DNA of 24,646 nucleotides, taken from positions 1 to 24,646 of the forward strand of contig JWZX01002051.1 of NCBI GenBank assembly GCA_001275005.1. Reading direction: 5' to 3'. A model generated the notes under the pieces. The model saw nothing but the letters and a program-made list of their open reading frames with translations, was not told the origin of the DNA and did not search any database. This DNA is from Chrysochromulina tobinii (lineage: Eukaryota > Haptophyta > Prymnesiales > Chrysochromulinaceae). Position 1 is the first letter of the stretch. Every line of letters starts with the position of its first letter. Positions 1 to 6,803 of the stretch are shown in pieces. Made by a program: the position numbers and the translations under genes.

Positions 1-70
1 CGGACTCCATCGCCCTCTTGAGCTCCTCGATCGCGGCCTCGCGCTCGATGCGCTCCTTTTCGAGACGCTC
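1..70 (-). CDS. Probable downstream exon of the macrodomain/PARG gene (partial)
   Basis: On the minus strand, after a TCTCATCAG acceptor at 71-79, a Glu/Lys/Arg-rich frame stays open to the window edge (ERLEKERIEREAAIEELKRA). It is a charged coiled-coil-like segment and would continue the Glu/Arg-rich end of the upstream exon (ADRKEQARLEEL). The acceptor and first codons closely match minus-strand sequence at about 1306-1340 inside the same gene (HQERLENERI), so one copy probably derives from the other. The donor of the preceding intron is not obvious. A GC donor after position 335 (CAG|GCACGC) would keep frame, giving an intron of 71-334. Alternatively the gene ends at the stop at 314-316 and this exon belongs elsewhere. 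Confidence 0.4.
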
Positions 71-142
71 CTGATGAGAGAGGCAATCATGGGTCATCAG
101 TGATCATCAGTGACCATCAGAGTTCATCAGAGGTCATCAGAG

Positions 143-357
143 GCGTGCCTGCTCCTTGCGGTCCGCGAGCAATCAGAGGTCATCAGAGGTCATCAGAGGC
201 GTGCCTGCTCCTTGCGGTCCGCGAGCAATCAGAGGTCATCAAAGCTCCTCGAGGCGTGCCTGCTCCTTGCGGTCCGCGAGCAATCAGAGGTCATCAGCGA
301 TCATCAGAGGTCATCAGAGCTCCTCGAGGCGTGCCTGCTCCTTGCGGTCCGCGAGCA
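143..357. repeat. Tandem copies of an exon end within a putative intron
   Basis: A 29-bp core (plus strand gcgtgcctgctccttgcggt followed by ccgcgagca) occurs at about 143, 199, 253 and 329. The copies are separated by variable runs of TCATCAGAGG-type units. The copy at 329-357 is the authentic coding end of the macrodomain gene (ADRKEQARL on the minus strand). The other three lie beyond the in-frame stop at 314-316. Each copy keeps the CAG|GCACGC junction that could act as a GC splice donor. Confidence 0.85.
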
Positions 358-3069
358 GGTTCTTGCGGTCGGCCGTCGTCAGGATCCCTGGCACGGGGTT
401 CACGCCCGCGAGCGCAGCGGCCTTGTGGAGGGCGGCCGCCATCACGTCGATGACCACGTCCGGCAACGGGCCCGACGTGAGCTCGTTGGCGAAGTACTCG
501 CGCGAGTGCTCAAACTCGTCCTTGGGCTTGCCCAAGTTCCACAGCCCCTTGACGAGACCGGCGACCGACTTGTTGCCGTCCTGCTCGGTCAAGTAGGCCT
601 TGAGGCCGTTGGCGGTCTTCTCGACGACACGGAGCTTCTTGAGCTCGGTCTTGTGGTAGTGGTCGACCCGCTGTGTCTTGGCCGACCAGGCCACGCGATA
701 GAAGGCCGTACGCGAGAGCACCAGGATGCGTTGCTGCTTGATCATGATGTCATTGTACTGCATCACGCCCCACGCGCACAGCAGGTCGCGGTCGTTGCCC
801 GAAACGTACGACTTGGCACGCGAGATCCCATCGTTGAGTTCGCCCACGAGCTTCCACTCCTGCACGGGCGCGAGCGCCGCTTGCAGACCCTCGAAGCTCG
901 TCGAACTCATGATCGCAGCCACTAGCGGCGTGTCCGGAAGCGACACCGACACCGGCGCCGCCACCGGCATCGGCGCCGCCACCGGCTTCGGTGTGTTCGA
1001 GAGCGGAATGGTAGTGACGGCAGGAGCTGCTGGCGCGGGCGCGGGCGCGGGTGCCGGCGCGGGCGCCGCTACGGCAACCGGAGGCGGCTCGGGCGCGGCA
1101 GGTGGGGGTGTCTCCTCCACCGCAGCCGGGGCGTCCGGCTCCTCAGGCGGCTCCTCGACCGCCGCCGGCGTCTCGATGAGCGACGCCGGCCGTTCCGAGT
1201 CGTCCGCGGCCTTCTCCGCCGGAGGGTCATCGATGCCATGCTCTCCCGGAGCAGCAGCGCCCCCATCGCCGTCGCCATCGCCGTCGCTCACCCGAAGCGT
1301 CGCCATGCCAATGCGCTCGTTTTCGAGACGCTCCTGATGAGAGCCGCCGCCACTGCCGCCGCTGCCGCTGCCGCCAGATACACTCAACTCTTGCCAACCG
1401 GCAAACTCATGTTCGAAGGGCGTGTAGTTATCCGGGCCGTAGCCAGCGTGGAAGATAGCAAAGGCGATGACGTCAAATTGTGTCGCACGCTTGAGCAGCT
1501 CCTGCCGGTAGATGCGGGCGACCTGGTCGGCGGGATTTAAGAAGGCGCCGCAGCCAAAGGCGCTCAGAACGGCGTGCCGCACTCCATGCTCGATGAGCGT
1601 ATCGAGCTGTGCGGCGACGCGCCGGGCCGCCTCGTCGGCATCGAAGGCCTGCTTTCCACGCAAATCGACCGCTGCGGCGCGCAGTTCATAGAAAGGGAAG
1701 ACCTCGTCATCAGCGAGCCATGGGTAGCCCAGATCGTCACGCGAGCTATCCTCAGGGCCACGGATGCACACGCGCGGTCTCGCCTTGTCCAGATACACGC
1801 GACCCCTGCCGCCGTTGATGAGCGACGTCATCTCTGCCGAGTACAAGGAGCGGCCGTCTTCGCGGTAGCCGTCCATGAGGTTGCGCTCCAGTGAGAAGTG
1901 GCAATCTGTTCTGCGAAACATGTTCTCCTCCTGGGCAACAGCGCCGTTAATGTAGCCGCCGCCGCATGTGTACGCATTTGCCATGTTCAGGCTTGCGAAG
2001 ATCACGCCGTACTCACGCGTCATGTCGAGGGTCACCTGGCCCCAGTCGCCAGGCAAGACGAGCACCGTGCACGCGCCCTTCAACGATGGCGGCGGCGTCG
2101 GCGGCAGGCTAGCACGGGCACGGATCTCGAGGGTCACCTGGCCGCAGTCGCCAGGCAAGACGCGCACCGCGCACGCGCCATTCAACGTTGGCGGCGGCGT
2201 CGGCGGCAGGCTAGCACGGGCACGGGCAGCAATTTGAGACCAACGCCGCAAGTTGTGCTGGGCGAGTTTGTGGTAGCACGCGGTGGGACTGGCTCCTTCC
2301 AGACGCTCGAGACATTCAAGGAGCACACGCTGGCGTACGCCTTGGGGGCCGTCATTGGCACGCTCCCGAGTCGGAAGACGACATCCATAGTCAGAGCGGC
2401 TGAGCTGCCTGGGCGTGGTGCCAAAGCCAGCTCCACTGACCGGCTCGTCTATTTCAATGGCTGCCACGCGTCGCGCAAGCTCGGCAACTGCGTTCGGCAT
2501 CTCTACGGGAGGAGGAGCTGGCACGAGGAGCGTGAGAATGACGCGATGGAAGTAGCGCCCGAGGGGCGCCGGCCCGCTGGGCGAGTCGCACATGGTGTCC
2601 TCGAGGAGCTCATTGACGATGGCCTCAAAGTCGGCGTGCAGCCTCGCCTTGTGCGGACCCGCGTAGATGCCGGCGGAGACGTGGGCGAGGAGCGCCACCT
2701 CGATGCCGAGCCGCGCCATGGCCATCAGCCCCGCACACAGCGCCGCTTGCACGCCGCTCCGAAAGAGCACGTAGTCGGCCTCGGCGTACGGGTTGAACGT
2801 GCGCGTCATGGTGCTGCGCGCGTCGTGCCCCCGGGCGCCGCAATTGGGGCCGGCCACAAACACCAGCGACGTGGGGTATTGGTCGTGGACGTCGTAAAAT
2901 CGTTGACCGTTGCTGTTCGTTCGCTTGGCGCTGAGAGCCGCATCGCCCACCACCCACGCGTGCCCGTAAAACCAGGGTTGGTCCGCCCGGGTGTAGTCGA
3001 CCTGACAAAGGCGTGAGCGAGGGGGCGCAGGAGCGGTGTCGGGACTTGCGCAAGGGGCTAGTGTGTGCA

Positions 3070-3138
<69 letters not shown>

Positions 3139-4718
3139 GGCGGCCTGCGAAGAAGGCGGGGGAGGCCCTTTGGGGGGGCGTGGGCTCGGGCACTCACATG
3201 CTGCACAGTTTTCTTGTCGCTGGCCTGCGGATGCAGCATGCCCCATTTGCCATATATGGTGGCCTGGTAGACGGCATTGGCCGTCTCGTGCCCGCCGTCG
3301 GCCATGCCCGGCATGAGCGGCCTCCCCGCGTTGCGGCAGGCGGTGGTCATCCAGTTGGACACCACGTCCTCCTCCTGCGTCGTGTGCCCGGCATGCAGCT
3401 GGCGGATAGTGCCGTCCTCAAAGCCGCAGGCGCCGGCGGGCCGCCCAGAGTTGCCGGCGACCATGGTAGCGATCCGGCGCGGCTGGCCTCCTGCCTTCAG
3501 CATATCTCTGTGTAGCTGGGTGCCGACATTGGTCAGCCCATTCGGGTCCACTTTGGTCTCCAGCCGCGCCGTCTCCCGATAAGGAGGGGCATCGAGCTGC
3601 AATGGGATCCTCTCTTGCAGTTGAAGCCGGAAGTCAAACGTCTCGCATCCACGCTGCTGCTGGCGCATGAGCATGGGCGCCGGCTGCCTTGTCGACAAGT
3701 CACGGGCCCAGTTCGCATCGACGCGTGAGCCATAGTGTACTAGCACCACATCGAGCGGCCAGCCTTGGTACCGATCGAGCGCATGGAGGATCGCGTCGCG
3801 GATCCATTCGTACCGGTTGCCGAAGACGCCGCCGCCGAGGGCTGTCAGGTAGCACTTGACACGCGCGCCTCCAGCTTCCAAGGAGCGTACAGCTCCGACG
3901 GCGAGCGTGGCCTCGTACGCAGCGCGCAGCACGAGGCGCGCAAAGGGCTCCCAGTCGCCCTCTGTCGGCCCGCGCGCGTAGGCGCAGGGCAGCGCGGACG
4001 CGTACACTTGGCACACGCGGTGCTCGAGCGGCGGCGCCACCGAGGTCTCCCAGTGCACGCCGACGCGTAGCGCGGCCTCGGCGTGCTCGACCAGTTTGGG
4101 CTCCGTCCTCAGGCGTGCGGCGAGCTCGGCCATCGAGTCGCGCCCCACCGGCATCGCGTAGCCGTTCTGCATGACCCAGTACCGCCCGCCGTCGTTGCCG
4201 ACGGCCACGCCCACCTCCTTCAGGGTGTCAATCTGCACGGGGTGCTGCCCCGTGTTGCCCTCGTGCTGCACGAGGTAGTTGCGATACACGGTCGCGGCCG
4301 GGCACTCGAGCGCACACGCGGGGCCCTGCGTCCTGTCGTTGATGTAGATGCCAACGCCAGCAGTGGGCGACACGTCGGGGCCGGTCATCTCGAGGCAGTT
4401 GAACTGACTGGCCGCCTGGAAGACTGCACCCGCATTACTCGGCTCGCGGTGTAGTGGTCCGACGCCCGCCGGCGCGGCAAGGTGCGCGAAACTAAGGCCA
4501 GCCGACGGCGCGCCCGCACCCTGTGCGGCGGCCAGCTTGCTGCGCAGTTCGGCGACAGACGGGCACTCGAAACGCCCAACGAACTGCCTTGGAAACTGCG
4601 GAGCGGTCCTGCACTCGAGCGTATCGCCATCCATGTGAAAGTGGTTTACATTGTCTCCCCACGTGCTGCTCTCGTCGAAGCCGAAGAGGTCACGGAACCA
4701 TGCTGGCCTCCTGTGCAT
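314..4718 (-). CDS. Multi-macrodomain protein with microbial-type PARG module and PH-like tail
   Basis: Exons 4718-3198 and 3001-314 join in phase 0 across a GTGAGT..TTTGTCAG intron (3002-3197), giving about 1402 residues. Residues ~80-320 form a macro-like module (QFNCLEM, YRNYLVQ, LTALGGGVFGN). Residues ~420-640 form a second one (GN..AG followed by TTQEEDVVSNWM, then VAGPNCGARG after the splice). Residues ~840-1060 carry a microbial-type poly(ADP-ribose) glycohydrolase domain: the catalytic signature GGG-YINGAVA-QEE is intact at ~853, and AFGCGAFLNP follows. PARG enzymes hydrolyse ADP-ribose polymers, with the second Glu of QEE as catalytic acid. A Pro/Ala-rich linker (~1075-1195) leads to a PH/GRAM- or hSac2-like domain (~1205-1370). 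The first Met lies in a good context for the family (M..LFGFDESS). Small additional introns in the low-complexity parts cannot be excluded. The PARG call is firm; the tail domain is tentative. Confidence 0.75.
2022..2225. repeat. 102-bp in-frame tandem duplication in the PARG gene
   Basis: Two adjacent 102-bp copies (2022-2123, 2124-2225) differ at about a dozen bases. On the minus strand they encode two 34-residue copies ending in LPGDCGQVTLEI and LPGDWGQVTLDM. They sit just before the PARG core (about 45 residues upstream of GGG-X7-QEE). Because 102 is a multiple of three, the frame is kept. Confidence 0.9.
3072..3137. repeat. (CAG)22 microsatellite inside an intron
   Basis: There are twenty-two uninterrupted CAG triplets on the plus strand (CTG on the transcribed sense strand). 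They lie inside the intron 3002-3197 of the macrodomain gene. Reading the intron as coding gives poly-Cys, poly-Leu or poly-Ala, which are artefacts. Confidence 0.95.
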
Positions 4719-4748
4719 CGGAAATGGCGAGCGGGCGGGCCGCGCGGG

Positions 4749-4816
4749 GTCGCCTCCTCTCTATCACTCGGAAGGCGAGCCTGTCAAGTCAAGACAAGTC
4801 AAGTCAAGTCAAGAGC
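4749..4816 (-). promoter_or_regulatory. Putative promoter/5' region with GTCAA pentamers, macrodomain gene
   Basis: Starting about 30 nt upstream of the ATG at 4718 (minus), this stretch has a GGGTCGCCTCCTCT block, CTCGGAA, GCGAGC, then a GTCAA-pentamer tract (4779-4813). The same ordered elements recur upstream of the EF-hand/HMG gene at about 6000-6066. A conserved position relative to two start codons suggests a promoter or 5' UTR element; the role is inferred. Confidence 0.4.
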
Positions 4817-5140
4817 GATAGTTTTCAGCGGCTCAAACTGGACTCCACTCTCCACAGTTTACTAAAAGCCACGCCTCAGGAGAGAACAGACCGATTCACA
4901 CTACCACCTCACTGTATGCTCAGCTCTCTCTCTCTCTCTCTCTCACCGTATTTTGAACGCACGTGTGAACCGTGACCGTGCCATGTAGTTGCGTGCGTAC
5001 ACCCGTAGACCATAGGGGGGCTCTCATGCACGAGGGGGGAGACATGACCCTTTACGATGCAAGTGCTGTGCGATTGCTCGTTTGGCGGGAGCTCGGGGGT
5101 CACATGCAAGAAATCGTCGAGCGCATTGCCTCGTGCGCAC
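4817..5140. other. Intergenic stretch, no gene seen
   Basis: It holds a (CT)n tract at about 4923-4944 and a 35-nt element (4950-4984) repeated at 9250-9284. It separates the 5' end of the macrodomain gene from the 3' end of the HMG gene. No open frame here resembles a protein. Confidence 0.5.
4950..4984. repeat. 35-nt dispersed element, copy 1
   Basis: It matches 9250-9284 at 32 of 35 positions (shared core TGTGAACCGTGACCGTGCCAT split by no gaps; first 20 bases of the core TGTGAACCGTGACCGTGCCA). It lies about 155 nt downstream of the HMG gene stop. The second copy lies 35 nt downstream of the IQ gene stop, in the same orientation relative to transcription, so it may be a 3' UTR or 3'-end element. 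Confidence 0.8.
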
Positions 5141-5947
5141 TTACTTGTACTTCTCCTTGTCCTTGTCCGACATGCCGCGCCACTCGGCGCCAAGGGCCTT
5201 GCCAATCTGCGCGCGCAATGATTCAGGACGCGTGAGTGGGGCTCAGGGCAGTCGGGAGGGGGCGTGGGGCACTACGGTGAGGCGTACCCCGCCGAAGGTG
5301 AGGTCGGGCTGCTCCGCCTTGAGGGTGGGGCGGCGCTCCAACGTGAACTTCATGAAGCCCGTCACGCCAGCCTTAGGCTCCTTCTTCTCGACACCGCCGG
5401 TCGAGTCCTGCGTCTCCTTGGCGGCTTTAAGCGCGAGCAGCGCCAAGAAGATCTTGTTTGGCTTGGGAGGCATTCTTTCGCTGCGGTCTCCATTGTTTCG
5501 CTGGAGACGGCTGCCTTCGCCTCGGCCGCGGCCGCCGCCTCCGCCTCGGCCGCGGTTGAGCTGCCGAGGCGTGGTGCCAAAGCCAGCTCCACTGACCAGC
5601 TCTGCCTGGCGCCGAGCATGAAGATCCTCCAGATCTCTGTGGAGTCTTTGATCGCTGAGCGACCGCAGCCCGGCACCGCCAGCGGCCACCACGTCAGGTT
5701 GCGTGATGAGGCTCGCCCAGCGACCGTCCAGCTCAACAAGATGTGCCACTTCGATCGTGTCTCGTGCCGGGCCCGGAATTTTCTTTGCAAGGACCACGGC
5801 AAGATTGCGCACCGCTTGAGGCGGAGCTAAGAGCACGCCGTCACGAAGGCAGAGCAGATCGCTGACGAGTCGGATAAACTCATCGAAGTCAAACACGCCA
5901 TCTCCGTTCAAGTCGTACAGCGTCAACACGAGTTCCTCCATGAGCAT
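5141..5947 (-). CDS. EF-hand plus HMG-box protein
   Basis: Exon 5947-5288 continues in phase 0 across an 81-nt intron (5207-5287, GTACGC..GCGCAG) into 5206-5141. The N-terminus has one textbook EF-hand loop (DLNGDGVFDFDEF, residues ~13-25), expected to bind Ca2+. A basic Gly/Arg-rich linker (RGRGGGGGRGRG, ~135-150) follows. Then comes an HMG box beginning near KKEPKAGVTGFMKF and ending IGKALGAEWRGMSDKDKEKY, with the splice falling inside the box. HMG boxes bend DNA, so nuclear action is likely. The box stops about ten residues short of the usual end. The TAA at 5141-5143 overlaps a GTAAGTG donor, so a further exon is possible, but none was recognised. An internal Met (5473, MPPKPNK) looks like a classic HMG start, so this could be two genes rather than a fusion. 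The 5' side shares short blocks with the macrodomain gene. Confidence 0.65.
5558..5602. repeat. 45-nt block shared with the macrodomain gene (2402-2446)
   Basis: Minus strand encodes VSGAGFGTTPRQL in frame in both genes. The inner 36 nt (5561-5596; 2405-2440) begins GTCAGTGG and ends GGCAG. It therefore has GT..AG ends and a length divisible by three, and may be either coding or a very small intron. Only a few bases differ between copies. Confidence 0.85.
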
Positions 5948-5977
5948 TGGCGCCGGCTGCCTTGGCGCCTAGTCACG
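5939..5977. repeat. 39-nt block shared with the macrodomain gene (3666-3704)
   Basis: Both copies read QPAPMLM in the same frame on the minus strand. At 3666-3704 this is internal coding sequence of the macrodomain gene. At 5939-5977 it spans the proposed start codon of the EF-hand gene and carries an in-frame TAG just upstream. This suggests a fragment duplicated from the neighbour. Confidence 0.8.
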
Positions 5978-5999
5978 CGCGCCGGGGTGCGCCGCGCCG

Positions 6000-6066
6000 G
6001 GGTCGCCTCCTCTTTGCGCTCGGAAATATAAGCGAGCAGCACTGTAAGTCAAGTCAAGTCAAGTCA
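6000..6066 (-). promoter_or_regulatory. Putative promoter/5' region, EF-hand/HMG gene
   Basis: Upstream (minus) of the ATG at 5947, a GGGTCGCCTCCTCT block is followed by CTCGGAA, GCGAGC and GTCAAGTCAAGTC pentamers. The order matches 4749-4816 ahead of the macrodomain gene. AATATAAG at 6024-6031 is AT-rich, but a TATA role is not supported. Confidence 0.35.
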
Positions 6067-6091
6067 AGTCAAGTCATAGACTTGACTTGAC
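6063..6091. repeat. Perfect 13-bp inverted repeat of GTCAA pentamers
   Basis: Left arm GTCAAGTCAAGTC (6063-6075), loop ATA, right arm GACTTGACTTGAC (6079-6091). The pentamer array changes strand at this point, so single strands could form a tight hairpin. Another pentamer cluster (GTCAAGTCAAGACAAG) lies at 6233-6248. Confidence 0.9.
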
Positions 6092-6803
6092 ACTGTAAGC
6101 GAGCCTGGAATGTCTCGGAAGCTGCTGCTGCTGCTGTTCAACACAACGCGCACACGCTCCGGACCCCCAAGCACGAGGGCCTCTCGGAAGCCGGTTCAAG
6201 TCTGGGTCAATCTTAATCAATCAAGTTCTGCCGGTCAAGTCAAGACAAGATAGATGAGATCACGTCGGAAACGAATTCCAAAGGGGCGCGCCGCTGTGCG
6301 TTAACACGACAGACGCGACAACCGTGTGAAGAACTAAACAAACCCGAAGCTCGAGGATTGATCCGTTGGCACAAATTGTCGCGCAAGCTGAGGGTACCGT
6401 ATCCCTTGCAAGTGCGAAGTGGCCTATTCGCTATTGTCCGGATTGAGCTACAGAGGCGCCCGCATTGCGGCTTCGAACGCGTCTCCTCGGGGGCACCCTT
6501 GATTACACGTACTCCTCGAGAGCCCGACGGCCACCCCAGACCCTCGCCGAATCCTAGCTCCAGCTCGAGAAGAACCCACGCCTCGCTGTATTCACACGCT
6601 ACCACGCCTGTCACTGTATTTTACGCGGCGCAGGTAGCGAGCAAAACGCCACTCAAGCACACCGAACCCCCCCCCGAACATAGGTGCTATTTTTTCGCCC
6701 AATGCTTTGCTTTCGCCTTCGCCTGGCTTGCGTGCAATCTTTTGTGGCGCGCGCGTCCTGATGGCGCTGTCCTCGCTGCTCGTGCCCGCGCCAACCACTG
6801 CGC
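6092..6803. other. Intergenic, no gene seen
   Basis: This lies between the 5' side of the EF-hand/HMG gene and the stop of the glycoside-hydrolase-like gene. It contains a short CTG run (6122-6136) and scattered GTCAA units. Long frames exist on both strands, but none has recognisable domains or compositional bias of a protein. Confidence 0.45.

Noticed and set aside
3058-3246. Poly-Ala/Cys/Leu/Ser/Gln proteins across the CAG tract
   Set aside because: All frames of a pure triplet repeat are open. Good GT..AG sites bracket it and the flanking macrodomain frames join in phase, so the tract is intronic.
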